Positions 34,467 through 43,240 of a DNA stretch of 64,000 nt are shown here, in pieces. The notes under the pieces are model-generated. The model saw only the letters and a program-made list of their open reading frames with translations, was not told where the DNA came from and made no database searches. The stretch comes from JACDHG01 sp963815295. GTDB taxonomy: Bacteria > Actinomycetota > Actinomycetes > Propionibacteriales > Nocardioidaceae. Both the position numbers and the translations under genes were made by a program. The number at the start of each line of letters is the position of its first letter. Positions within the stretch are counted from its first letter, which is position 1. Where the stretch lies: assembly GCA_963815295.1 (NCBI GenBank), contig CAWFFZ010000008.1, positions 1,984,001 to 2,048,000 of the forward strand. Direction: 5' to 3'.

Positions 34467-35492
34467 TTAGCCCTTGTTGCCAGCAGGTGCGTCGGCAGAC
34501 ACGGACTCGTTCGCGTCTGCATCTGCGTCAAAGTCGGCAGCGTCGTCGAGCCCGGCGAAATCGTCGGTCGGCTCGTCGGAGACGTCCTCGGCTGGCTCAT
34601 CCAGCTCTGGTCTTGGATCCAGTGCAACGATGCCCATGGACCCGCTTCCGGACAATGTCGTCAGCATCTCCCGCACGTTGGTCAGCTGCGAGTTGATGCT
34701 GTCTCGACGTTGCATGGCAGCGGCCAGCTCACGCTCGGAGTCGACGCGGAGGCGGTCAGCCTGTGCCTTGGCCTCGGCCACCGCCTCGTCGGCTCGGCGT
34801 TGGGCGTCCTCGACGATCCGGCGGGCGCCGACCTCGGCCTCCGAACGCTGCTTCTCGGTCGCAGCGCGCGCCTGGTCCAGCTGGGTCTCCATGTCAGCCA
34901 ACTGCTGTTGGAACGCCTGCGACTGCTCAGTGAACTCCTCCTCGGCCTGTGCGTGGCGGGCCGAGAGGGTCGTCTCGAAGTCGACGGCTGCTTGGGCGGC
35001 CTTGGCGCGCTGGCTTTCGTAGATCGCCTCAGCCTCTTGGAGCCGCGCTGCCGCGTCGCGCTCGGCGCCGTCGAGGATGTCGTCGGCCTGACTTCGGGAC
35101 TCCTCGATGAGGCGAGCAGTGTCGGTATCGGCATCGCTGCGCTGTTGCTTGGCGTAGGCGTCCGCCTCGACGCGCACTTTGTGTGCGGCCTGCTCGACGT
35201 CGTACATCCGCTCCTTGGCCTCGTTCATGGCGACGGCCCGGATGTGAGCAGCCTCCTGCTCCGCGAGGGTAAGCATCTGCCCGATCCGCTGGCCCAGGTT
35301 TTCGAACGACGGCGTGGCGGCGTCTGCCTCGTCGGCCTCTGCGTCCATGAGTTCTCGGACACGCAACGTCAGCTCGTCGACCTGTCGGCGCGCGGTCTGC
35401 GCCTCCACCTCGAGCTCGCCGATCCGTTCGCTGACTTGCGCAGGGTCATAGCCGCGCAGCACGGTGCGGAACGAACTATCGGTCTGTGGCAT
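34467..35492 (-). CDS. DivIVA-domain coiled-coil protein
   Basis: 341 residues from ATG 35492 (GGGAG upstream); an ATG at 35507 would add five. Residues 7-30 (FRTVLRGYDPAQVSERIGEL) match the DivIVA membrane-curvature motif. The rest, about 45-285, is a long heptad-repeat coiled coil rich in Ala, Glu, Gln and Arg; the tail is Asp/Glu-rich. DivIVA/Wag31-type proteins mark poles and septa and organise growth. The sequence differs from the standard Wag31 context (no ftsZ or sepF nearby), so it is a second-type DivIVA-like protein. Confidence 0.85.
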   Translation of the reverse strand: MPQTDSSFRTVLRGYDPAQVSERIGELEVEAQTARRQVDELTLRVRELMDAEADEADAATPSFENLGQRIGQMLTLAEQEAAHIRAVAMNEAKERMYDVEQAAHKVRVEADAYAKQQRSDADTDTARLIEESRSQADDILDGAERDAAARLQEAEAIYESQRAKAAQAAVDFETTLSARHAQAEEEFTEQSQAFQQQLADMETQLDQARAATEKQRSEAEVGARRIVEDAQRRADEAVAEAKAQADRLRVDSERELAAAMQRRDSINSQLTNVREMLTTLSGSGSMGIVALDPRPELDEPAEDVSDEPTDDFAGLDDAADFDADADANESVSADAPAGNKG

Positions 35493-35525
35493 CGGCAGGA
35501 CTCCCATCCTTGGTCAAGGTCGTTG

Positions 35526-35822
35526 TCATCCTGGCATAGAGCGGTCGTTGCCGGACTCGCCGGCCGGACCGGAGTTACCTTCGGCGGAAACTACGGGAAC
35601 GGCCAACCCGTTGATTACGCCAGAGGGCTCAGCAAAGGTCTTGCTGGTCCACGCGGTCTGCTCCGCCGCGGCGGAGAGCTCGCGCTCGGCCCCCTCTTGA
35701 CGACTCCGCACCCATTGCTCGTGCTGGGCAACGCGAGTCGCGATGTCCTCGTCGGCAGCTGCCGGAAGAGCCGACCGGGGACCGAGGGGCCAGGTGCGTT
35801 TCATCAGCCTCCACGTCGCCAT
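35526..35822 (-). CDS. Small hypothetical protein (92-98 aa)
   Basis: 98 residues from ATG 35822, or 92 from ATG 35804; AGGAGG abuts the first and GGAGG lies 3 bases before the second. Codons show high GC at third positions, consistent with real coding. It has an Ala/Glu-rich helix (VAQHEQWVRSRQEGAERELSAA-type) and a Gly/Ser/Asn-rich tail. It lies between amidase and the DivIVA-like gene on the same strand, 33 bases before the latter start region. Family unknown. Confidence 0.5.
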   Translation of the reverse strand: MATWRLMKRTWPLGPRSALPAAADEDIATRVAQHEQWVRSRQEGAERELSAAAEQTAWTSKTFAEPSGVINGLAVPVVSAEGNSGPAGESGNDRSMPG

Positions 35823-35865
35823 CCTCCTATTGACTGGCCAACTTCCCAGGGTCCGCGTGCGGGAG

Positions 35866-37278
35866 CTAGATGAACTGCTGAAAGGTCGGTTCGGGCAGCC
35901 GGCCCGAGTCTGCGTCGCGCGCTCGCTCGTAGCCGTGTGCGATCTCGATGAGCGTCGCTTCAGCGTTCGCAGTGCCCCAGAAGCTGATTGCCACTGGCAG
36001 CCCTTGGGTCAGCGTCACCGGGACGGTGAGGAGCGGGTAACCGGCCACCGCCGCTGCCTGGGTGCAGCCGCCCCAGTCGTGCTCGTCGTTGACTAGGTCG
36101 ATCGGGATCGCCGGCGCGTATGACGGTGTCACGAACGCATCGAGGTCGTGCGCACCGAGCACCGCGTCGATGCCGTCGTCTCGGCCATGGGCCAGGCAGG
36201 CAGCACGCGCAGCGACATACACGTCGGAGTCGATGCCGGGAGACTCGAGCGCCCGCTCGAAGAACGACTGGCCGAAGAACTGCAGCTCGGTGTCGGCATG
36301 CGCGCGGTTGAACTCGACGATGTCGGCGAGTGTCTTCGGCCCGTTGCCAGGACGTGTCGCCAGGTAGAGCCGCATCCCCGCCTCGATCTCGGCGATCAGC
36401 ACAACCAGCTCGTCGTCGAAGCCGTAGTCGACCATGGATTCGATGTTGGTGTTGTCGACGATAGTGGCGCCGGCAGCCGAGAGCTGCTGAAGGGCGAGCT
36501 CCCCGGCCGCGTCGGCGTGCGCGTTGTAGCCCCAAAAGACGTCATCGCGCGGAACCCCGATCCGTTTGCCCGCGAGGCGTCCGTCAGCGGCGTGCGCGGC
36601 GTAGTCGATGTCGCCGTCAGCCAGGACGGTCAGCAGCGCCGCCGCATCGGCCACGGTGGTGGCGATCGGCCCCGCGGTGTCCTGCGACGCCGAGATCGGC
36701 ACGATGCCCGCGGTCGAGATGAGGCCGACGGTCGGCTTGATCCCGACCACGCCGTTGAATGCGGCAGGGCAGGTGATAGAGCCGTCGGTCTCCGTCCCGA
36801 CGGCGTACCTTGTCAGCCCGGCCGCGATCGCCGCGCCACTGCCGGAGCTGGAGCCGCCGGCCGACCTGTTCAACGCGTAGGGATTGCGGGTCAAGCCGCC
36901 GTAGGCGCTCCATCCCGACGTGGAGCCCGGGTCGCGCAGGTTTGCCCACTCGGTGAGGTTGGCCTTGCCGACCACGACCATGCCGGCGGCGCGGAGCGAG
37001 GTGACAAGTGTGGCGTCCGTCGACGGAGGTGTCTCGGCCAGCGCCAAGGACCCGGCAGTCGTCAGCAGGCCTGCGGTGTCGATGTTGTCCTTGACCAGGA
37101 TCGGCTGCCCATGCAATGGTCCCCGACTCTTTCCGGCGGCGACCTCCCGGTCGAGGGCCCGCGCATCCTCGACGGCTTGGGGATTCAGGGTGCAGACGGC
37201 GTTGGTCAGCGGGTCGACCACCTCAATCCGATCCAGGGCCAGCTCGACCAGCTCTTCGGCAGAAGTCTGTGATGTCAT
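35866..37278 (-). CDS. Amidase signature enzyme
   Basis: 470 residues. The Ser-cisSer-Lys machinery is visible: Lys63 (VKDN), the GGSSSGSG loop at 141-148, and the nucleophile Ser167 in GTETDGSIT. Amidase-signature enzymes hydrolyse amides; the fold also covers GatA, but length, absence of GatB/C genes and the C-terminal region favour a stand-alone amidase of the type found with peptide amides. No signal peptide. It is upstream of the small protein and DivIVA-like gene on the same strand. Confidence 0.88.
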   Translation of the reverse strand: MTSQTSAEELVELALDRIEVVDPLTNAVCTLNPQAVEDARALDREVAAGKSRGPLHGQPILVKDNIDTAGLLTTAGSLALAETPPSTDATLVTSLRAAGMVVVGKANLTEWANLRDPGSTSGWSAYGGLTRNPYALNRSAGGSSSGSGAAIAAGLTRYAVGTETDGSITCPAAFNGVVGIKPTVGLISTAGIVPISASQDTAGPIATTVADAAALLTVLADGDIDYAAHAADGRLAGKRIGVPRDDVFWGYNAHADAAGELALQQLSAAGATIVDNTNIESMVDYGFDDELVVLIAEIEAGMRLYLATRPGNGPKTLADIVEFNRAHADTELQFFGQSFFERALESPGIDSDVYVAARAACLAHGRDDGIDAVLGAHDLDAFVTPSYAPAIPIDLVNDEHDWGGCTQAAAVAGYPLLTVPVTLTQGLPVAISFWGTANAEATLIEIAHGYERARDADSGRLPEPTFQQFI

Positions 37279-37301
37279 GCGCCTGATCCTTCCACGACGA
37301 T

Positions 37302-37331
37302 TTGGCCGGGTCGCGCGGCCGCTGGTAATCT
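37302..37331 (+). promoter_or_regulatory. Putative promoter of rpsT
   Basis: TTGGCC (37302-37307) and TAATCT (37326-37331) are separated by 18 bases and lie about 75 bases upstream of the rpsT start codon. Both hexamers are near sigma-70-type consensus. Predicted only from sequence. Confidence 0.4.
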
Positions 37332-37405
37332 GACACGTCGCGCGTGCGCCCGCCGTACGTCGCTCGCAGCACCTACCCGAACCAAGAAATTAGAGGCACT
37401 GCCCC

Positions 37406-37666
37406 GTGGCAAACATCAAGTCGCAGATCAAGCGCAACAAGCAGAACGACGCTGCTCACGAGCGCAACAAGGCGGTCAAGTCTGCTGTGAAGACCTCGAT
37501 CCGCCGCTTCCACGAGGCCGCCGAGGCTGGGGAGAAAGAACAGGCAGTCGACCTCGCCACCCAGGCAAACCGCAAGCTCGACCAGGCTGCCTCGGCCGGC
37601 GTGATCCACAAGAACCAGGCAGCGAACAAGAAGTCCGCGATCTCCAAGCGGGCCGCCACACTCTGA
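37406..37666 (+). CDS. rpsT: 30S ribosomal protein S20
   Basis: 86 residues from a GTG start with GAGG upstream. MANIKSQIKRNKQNDAAHERN and the Lys/Arg/Ala-rich three-helix body are typical of bS20, which binds 16S rRNA helices early in 30S assembly. Plus strand, divergent from the amidase and convergent with holA, as in other actinomycetes. A terminator hairpin follows at 37705. Confidence 0.97.
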   Translation: MANIKSQIKRNKQNDAAHERNKAVKSAVKTSIRRFHEAAEAGEKEQAVDLATQANRKLDQAASAGVIHKNQAANKKSAISKRAATL

Positions 37667-37704
37667 CTCGGCTACACGCCTCCTGGCGTACGCCGGTTCG
37701 CTGC

Positions 37705-37737
37705 GACGGGTTGACCCCACCGGGTCGACCCGTCTTT
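37705..37737 (+). terminator. Rho-independent terminator after rpsT
   Basis: GACGGGTTGACC pairs with GGTCGACCCGTC (11 of 12) around a 6-base loop and is followed by TTT. It lies 38 bases after the rpsT stop and just before the holA stop, so it may serve both directions. Confidence 0.75.
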
Positions 37738-37758
37738 GCATGCTGAGGCTGGTTGCCG

Positions 37759-38748
37759 TCAGTGGATGGCGCGGGCTCGCAGCACAGAGATGACCAACCG
37801 CTCACATGCCCACAACCGGTTGCCGGCGGCACCCTTGACGTCGGCGTCTGCAAGCGCTGCGGCCTGAATCGCGACTGCGATGCCGCGCGGCGCCCAGCCC
37901 CGCGACTGGGCGGCAATGGTCTTCAGCTTCCAGGGAGGCACTCCGACCTCGCGGGCGAGGTCGCCCTCGCTTAGCCCCCGCGGCGCCGCCAGATAGCGAC
38001 CGAGTGCGCGCAGCCCTCCCGCAACGGCACTCGTGATGAGCACCGGATCCACCCGGCTCGCGAATGCCCAGCGCAACTGTTCGAACGCGTCGCCCGTCTT
38101 GCCGTTGATGGCGGCGTCGGCGACGGCGAAGCCCTTGACGTCGGCGCGCCCACCGAAGTACCGGCGGACGACCTGCTCGGTGATCGGCTCGCCAGCGCAG
38201 TCTGACGCAAGCTGGTCGCAGGCACCGGCGAGCGCTCGCAGGTCCTCCCCCACGGCGTCGACGAGGGCGCGCGCGGTGCGCTCGTCGATTTTTGCCTGGT
38301 GGCGTCGTGCCTCGGTGACTACCCACTTGGGCAGCTCCCACTTCTTCATCGCCACTGCCTTGACCTCGACAGCGCCGGCCCTCCGGAGCTTGTCGAGGAC
38401 GGCCTTGCCCTTGACTCCGCCGGTGTGGTGGAGCACGAGGGCCACATCACTGGCGGGCTCGGCGACGTACGCGACGATCGGGTCGACGGCGTCCTCGGGC
38501 AAGTTTTCGAGCGTCCGGACCACGACGCAGCGCAGCGACGCGAAGAGCGAGGGGCTGGTGATCTCCTCGAAGGCACCTGACCCGAGCTGGGTTGCGTCGA
38601 GCTCGGAGATGTCGGCATCGGCATCGGCGGCGCGCACTGCGTCGCGCAGCGAGGCGATCGTGCGCTCGGCGATGAACTCCCCGGTGCCGGTGATTAGGGT
38701 CGTCACGCCGAGCCCGTTGGGGGTGTCGGCGGGGGTGGACTGCGGCAT
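37759..38748 (-). CDS. holA: DNA polymerase III subunit delta (HolA)
   Basis: 329 residues. Clamp-loader delta features: N-terminal ITGTGEFIAERTI, a middle AAA+-like region with VVVRTLENLPEDAVDPIVAYVAEP, and the C-terminal helical collar containing ALGRYLAAPRGLSEGDLAREVGVPPWKLKTI. Delta opens the sliding beta clamp. It follows comEC on the same strand, as usual in actinobacteria (comEA-comEC-holA). Confidence 0.94.
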   Translation of the reverse strand: MPQSTPADTPNGLGVTTLITGTGEFIAERTIASLRDAVRAADADADISELDATQLGSGAFEEITSPSLFASLRCVVVRTLENLPEDAVDPIVAYVAEPASDVALVLHHTGGVKGKAVLDKLRRAGAVEVKAVAMKKWELPKWVVTEARRHQAKIDERTARALVDAVGEDLRALAGACDQLASDCAGEPITEQVVRRYFGGRADVKGFAVADAAINGKTGDAFEQLRWAFASRVDPVLITSAVAGGLRALGRYLAAPRGLSEGDLAREVGVPPWKLKTIAAQSRGWAPRGIAVAIQAAALADADVKGAAGNRLWACERLVISVLRARAIH

Positions 38749-38837
38749 GGTGTGCCCAGCATGCCACGGCGGTCTGACGCTCCTTGCGTCCGTAGATCCG
38801 AGCGCTATTGCGGCCGCTGCTACGGCCGTAAGGGACG

Positions 38838-41198
38838 TCAGTCTGCGGAGGTGACCACAGCTAGTTGTCCGGCGCGCTCGACGATGGCGATGTCGCCGTG
38901 TTGGTCGGTCCGGTAGACCTGGGCACCGAGCACGCGCAGCAGGCCGAGGGTGGCTGCGGCCGGATGTCCGTAGTCGTTGTCCTCGCCGACCGAGACCACC
39001 GCAAGGGGTGCGCGGGTGGCGAGGACGAAGTCGGCGTCCTGGTTGGCCGACCCGTGATGCGACACCTTGAGCACGTCGGCCCGCAGGTCGACGCCCGATG
39101 CCAGGATGTCGCCCTCCTCCTCTGGCTCGGCGTCACCACTCAGCAACAGTCGATGCCCTGCCACGTCGACGAGCATCACGACCGACGCGTTGTTGGCTGC
39201 CGAGCCTTCCCTGCCGTCGGTCACGTCGCCAACGTGGGGTACGTCGACCGGACCGATGACCTCCCACGACAGCTGACCCACTGATCGGCGCTCGCCGGTG
39301 ACAGCTACCGAGACCGGTACGTCGGCTGCCCCGGCCCACGACGCAACCGCGTCGGCACGATCGCGTGGGTCAGCCAGCGGCGACACCTCGATCTCCCCGA
39401 CGCGTCGGCCGTCGAGCACACCAGGCAAGCCGTTCGCATGGTCGGCGTGGAAGTGCGTGAGCACGACCAACGGGATGGTGTCGACGCCCAGCTCGGCCAG
39501 ACAACTGTCGACGAGCGCCGGGTCAGGCCCGGCGTCCACGACCACCGAAGCTCCGGAACCGGCGTTGAGCACGAGGGCGTCGCCCTGCCCGACATCGCAC
39601 ATCACCATCAGCCAGTCGTCCGGCGGCCAGCCGAGCCGCCCCACCGGCTGCACGACCACGACCACCAGGAGCACGGTGCAGGCCAGGCTGCGTGACCGGT
39701 AGGACAGCAGGCGCGGCAGCACGAGGATAAGGCCGACGACGCACAGTGTCAGGGTGCTGATCCCGACGACGCCCACTGGCCACCCGAGGCTGGCACCCGC
39801 CAGCCCGGCTCCACGTTCTGCAACCCAGACGATCCACCACGCCGGCAGCCACGCGACGTACGCCACAAGGTGGCCGAGCCGGTCGCTGATCAAAGCCATG
39901 AGTCCGGCGACCAAGCCGAGCAGCGTGGTCGGTCCGACCGCCGGCGCGACAAGCATGTTGGCGGCCACGCCGACGACGCTGACCTGTCCCGAGATCGCTG
40001 CAACGGCGGGTGTGCATGCGACCTGGGCGGCGAGGGGTACGGCGATCGCCTCGGCCAGCGGCCGGGGCACCCAGGTGGCGAGGCAGTCACGCCAGTGGGG
40101 TGCGAGCAGGAGGATGCCCGCGGTTGCCACCGTGGACAGCAGGAACCCGACCGAACGGGCCAGCCACGGGTCGAGCAGCACGAGCCCCGCGACGGCGATG
40201 CACAGGGCGCGGATGCCGCGACGTCGGCCCCCGGACGACAAGCCGGCCAGCGCCACGACGCCCATCGCTGCCGCCCGCAACACGCTCGGCTCGGGTCGCG
40301 CAAGCAGCACGAAGAACACGACGCCCGCCGCCCCCACGACGAGCAGCCCACGGCCGCGAACCCCGCACCATCGCGCCGTGACGAGAAGGAAGCCGAGCAT
40401 CAGTGTCAGGTTGGCTCCACTGACTGCCAGGAGGTGCGTGAGTCCGCTCGCCTGGAAGTCGTCAGCCACCTCGGCCGGGAGGTGGGAGTCGTCTCCGTCC
40501 ACGAGAGCGGGCACGAGGCCGCGTCCTGCGGCCGGCAGGACCGACACCGCCTCCCTGAGGCTGGCCCGGACGTGAGAGACGGCTCTGTTGACCGGGCCTG
40601 CGCGAGACACCACCTCGGGGGCACCGCGCACGATGAGGACGGCCGCGAGGTCACTGCCTTGTGCGGGTTGGAGCCGCCCGGTCGTGCGGACGCGGTCGCC
40701 GAGCGAGACGCGCAGCCACGCCGGATCTGCAATCGCCAGGACGGGAGACGAGACGTTCGTGGTTGCTCCACGACCCGTCACCTGCTCGACCCGGAGGCGT
40801 ACGACGACATACGGTTCGAATGAGCCCTCACGCTCAACCGCGTCCGTCACCACCACGGCATCGAGACTGACCTGCGCACGATCGAGGGCAAGGTCTGGGA
40901 TCGGCCCGGCCTGGACCGCCCCGGCCCGGAGTCCGCCGACGGCAAACGCGGCTGCGGCGACAAGACAGGCGGCTGCCACCGCCCGAGACAGCTCGCGGCG
41001 CTGGCGCTCGGTCCAGCCGCGGACCGGTCGCGGCACACGCAGGCGGTAAACGGCACCAGCACCCAGGAGCGCCAGGGTCAGCAACACGAACGCCCCGACA
41101 AGCGCACGCCAGGGCGTCCATGCGACGGCCAGGGCAGCGGCCGCCCACGCGGCGAGCGCGGCGGGCGCGAGCCGGAGGTCGAGCGGCTCGGACGTCAT
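38838..41198 (-). CDS. comEC: ComEC/Rec2 DNA uptake channel
   Basis: 786 residues. An N-terminal hydrophobic region and OB-like domain, a central Competence domain of many TM helices (about 230-500, containing HLLAVSGANL), and a C-terminal metallo-beta-lactamase-like domain with VGQGDALVL and LTHFHADHANGLPG. In transformable bacteria it moves single-stranded DNA across the membrane. Its ATG overlaps the comEA stop by 4 bases. Competence has not been shown here; no other type IV pilus genes lie in the window. Confidence 0.95.
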   Translation of the reverse strand: MTSEPLDLRLAPAALAAWAAAALAVAWTPWRALVGAFVLLTLALLGAGAVYRLRVPRPVRGWTERQRRELSRAVAAACLVAAAAFAVGGLRAGAVQAGPIPDLALDRAQVSLDAVVVTDAVEREGSFEPYVVVRLRVEQVTGRGATTNVSSPVLAIADPAWLRVSLGDRVRTTGRLQPAQGSDLAAVLIVRGAPEVVSRAGPVNRAVSHVRASLREAVSVLPAAGRGLVPALVDGDDSHLPAEVADDFQASGLTHLLAVSGANLTLMLGFLLVTARWCGVRGRGLLVVGAAGVVFFVLLARPEPSVLRAAAMGVVALAGLSSGGRRRGIRALCIAVAGLVLLDPWLARSVGFLLSTVATAGILLLAPHWRDCLATWVPRPLAEAIAVPLAAQVACTPAVAAISGQVSVVGVAANMLVAPAVGPTTLLGLVAGLMALISDRLGHLVAYVAWLPAWWIVWVAERGAGLAGASLGWPVGVVGISTLTLCVVGLILVLPRLLSYRSRSLACTVLLVVVVVQPVGRLGWPPDDWLMVMCDVGQGDALVLNAGSGASVVVDAGPDPALVDSCLAELGVDTIPLVVLTHFHADHANGLPGVLDGRRVGEIEVSPLADPRDRADAVASWAGAADVPVSVAVTGERRSVGQLSWEVIGPVDVPHVGDVTDGREGSAANNASVVMLVDVAGHRLLLSGDAEPEEEGDILASGVDLRADVLKVSHHGSANQDADFVLATRAPLAVVSVGEDNDYGHPAAATLGLLRVLGAQVYRTDQHGDIAIVERAGQLAVVTSAD

Positions 41199-42091
41199 AC
41201 ATAGACGTAGGGGGCGATGTCAGCCAGCGTCGCGTCCCCGATGCCGCTGACTTCGAGTAGCTCCTCGACTGCCGTGAACGCGCCGTTGTCTGCGCGCCAC
41301 GCGAGGATCGACTGCGCGGTGACCGGGCCGATGCCAGGCAAGGTCTCGAGCTCTGCCTGGTCAGCCGTGTTGAGGTTGAAAGGCGCAATCTCGGTGCCGG
41401 TGGGCAGCGCATCCGACGGCATGGTGCCTGGCAGTGGGACCGCCGGCGGAGCGCGTTGACCGATGACGACCTGCTCGCCGTCGACCAGCACGCGGGCGAG
41501 GTTGAGCGATGAGGTCGCCACTCCAGGGCGCACGCCTCCCGCCTCGGCGATGGCGTCGACGACTCGAGAGCCAAGCGGCAGTTCGACGATGCCAGGTCGA
41601 CGCACCTTGCCCGCCACATCGACGACCACCGTGTCGGTGGGCGGCGCCGAGGTGGCCCTTGGTACGCCGTCGGAGGTGGTCGCTCCGGTGGCCGCCCCGT
41701 GCGTCTGCGATGCGCCCGCCCCAGCAGGGAGGCTGCGCGAGCTCGACAGCTGGACCGGCTGCGCATCAGGAATCGACCGGACCACCCAACACCCCGCCAC
41801 CGTCAGCAACGCGAGAGCCGCCAGCACCGCCACCGCAAGGTGATGCCCGGTGAGTCCCCACCTCACTGCACCTGCCCGAGCCCTGTCGAGGTGGCGCCCG
41901 GGGTAACGCGTGGCCTCGGCAACCGGAGGTGGCGCTGCCAGGTCAGCAGGGTCGGCACGGACAGCCATGCCGTCCGGCAGCTCCGGCCTGGGCTCTGGCT
42001 CAGCCGATGCGAACTCGGCCGCCAGGGCGGCCAGCCGCCGGCGGGCAGCCGTGACCGCTTCGGGATCCGTGCGGGTGCGCCGACCAAACAT
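41195..42091 (-). CDS. comEA: ComEA family DNA-binding protein
   Basis: 298 residues. A cytoplasmic N-terminal part, one TM helix (about 82-104), an SLBB-like domain (about 150-205, beginning VVVDVAGKVRRPGIVELP), and two helix-hairpin-helix motifs at the C-terminus (FNLNTADQAELETLPGIGP and LLEVSGIGDATLADI). It binds incoming double-stranded DNA outside the membrane and hands it to ComEC. Coupled to comEC by ATGA. Confidence 0.94.
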   Translation of the reverse strand: MFGRRTRTDPEAVTAARRRLAALAAEFASAEPEPRPELPDGMAVRADPADLAAPPPVAEATRYPGRHLDRARAGAVRWGLTGHHLAVAVLAALALLTVAGCWVVRSIPDAQPVQLSSSRSLPAGAGASQTHGAATGATTSDGVPRATSAPPTDTVVVDVAGKVRRPGIVELPLGSRVVDAIAEAGGVRPGVATSSLNLARVLVDGEQVVIGQRAPPAVPLPGTMPSDALPTGTEIAPFNLNTADQAELETLPGIGPVTAQSILAWRADNGAFTAVEELLEVSGIGDATLADIAPYVYV

Positions 42092-42197
42092 GCGTCGACG
42101 TTAGGAGCGGGCCGAGGCGCACGACAGCGGAGTTTGGCGCGCTGTGGACGGCCACCACGGCCGCCACGGCCTGTGGAAAGCGTGGCCTGAGGCCGGC

Positions 42198-43040
42198 TCA
42201 AAGAGGCGAGATCACGACGGCGAGCATGCCCGGGCCGACATGGGCGCCGATGACCGCGCCGACTTGGTTGACGACGAGAGTGTGGAGTTCGGGGATGCGT
42301 TCCCGGAGCCGGCCTGCGAGTGCGTCGGCGCGCTCGGCGTTGGCGAGATGGGAGACAGCCATATCGACGGGCTTGGATCCGGCCGCTTCGATGGCTAGCT
42401 CTTCGAGTCGGATCAGCGCCTTGCCCGACGTACGGACCTTCTCCAGGGGCACGATCCGGCCGTTCTCAACCTTGAGCAACGGCTTGACCGCGAGCGCCGA
42501 GCCCACCAAAGCTGCTGTCGCCCCGACCCGGCCGCCCCGGCGCAGGAACTCAAGCGTGTCGACGTAGAACAACGCCGTCGTCGCGGCCGCTCGGACACGG
42601 GCCAGCTCGGCTGCCTCCTCAGCACTCGCGCCCTCATCGAGGGCGGCGGCGGCCGCCTCGACAGCGAATCCGGTGCCCATCCCGAGGTGGCGGCTGTCGA
42701 CGGTGACGACGGGAATGGACGCGTCGCGCCCGGCGAGCTCGGCTGACTCGTAGGTGCCGGACACCTCGCCGGACAGGTGGATGGAGACGATCGCCTCCGC
42801 GCCCGCTTTGGCAGCGGCTTCGTATACGCGCAGGAATGCCTCGGGCGCGGGTCGGCTCGTGCTGACCGGCGACCAGCGCTTGAGGGCGGCCGCCACGCTC
42901 TCCGGGCTGGCCGCCGGCCCTTCGTCATACGACTTGGCGCCGATGACGATCTTGAGGGGTACGACGATGACGTCCAGCCGCTTCGCCATCTCCGCATCGA
43001 CCGACGTCGAGTCGGAGACGAGAGCGATCGAGCGAGCCAT
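42198..43040 (-). CDS. DegV family fatty-acid-binding protein
   Basis: 280 residues. IALVSDSTS at the N-terminus with the TSRPAPEAFL loop, HLSGEVSGTYESA, VDSRHLGMGTGF, and a C-terminal acyl-pocket domain ending HVGPGMLAV. DegV/FakB proteins hold fatty acids for the FakA kinase, which passes them to phospholipid synthesis. No fakA is visible here. Starts 106 bases before comEA. Between it and leuS there is a complex hairpin region. Confidence 0.92.
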   Translation of the reverse strand: MARSIALVSDSTSVDAEMAKRLDVIVVPLKIVIGAKSYDEGPAASPESVAAALKRWSPVSTSRPAPEAFLRVYEAAAKAGAEAIVSIHLSGEVSGTYESAELAGRDASIPVVTVDSRHLGMGTGFAVEAAAAALDEGASAEEAAELARVRAAATTALFYVDTLEFLRRGGRVGATAALVGSALAVKPLLKVENGRIVPLEKVRTSGKALIRLEELAIEAAGSKPVDMAVSHLANAERADALAGRLRERIPELHTLVVNQVGAVIGAHVGPGMLAVVISPL

Positions 43041-43166
43041 GCCGTGACATTACCGGCTCGTAACTAGCAGCGCGGATCGCCGGCTGGGCGGCTCGGGCTG
43101 GTGCTCAGGACCGCCCGAACATCGCCTGCCCGCCGAGTCCCCAAGGCAGATCGCCTCTCCTCGTGG

Positions 43167-43216
43167 CGCGTTTGCCTTGTGCACAAGGAATCTGCCTTGC
43201 TCACAAGGCAAACGCG
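43167..43216. repeat. Nested palindromes of CCTTG/CAAGG between leuS and degV
   Basis: A perfect 15-base inverted repeat, CGCGTTTGCCTTGTG (43167-43181) and its complement (43202-43216), encloses 20 bases. Inside are the perfect 14-base palindrome CCTTGTGCACAAGG (43175-43188) and TGCCTTG...CAAGGCA (43193-43209). Several alternative hairpins can form. Placed 25 bases after the leuS stop, it may terminate or process the leuS message; no T-tract follows on either strand. Confidence 0.85.
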
Positions 43217-43240
43217 GACCGAGAGCGAGGTCGGGAACGG

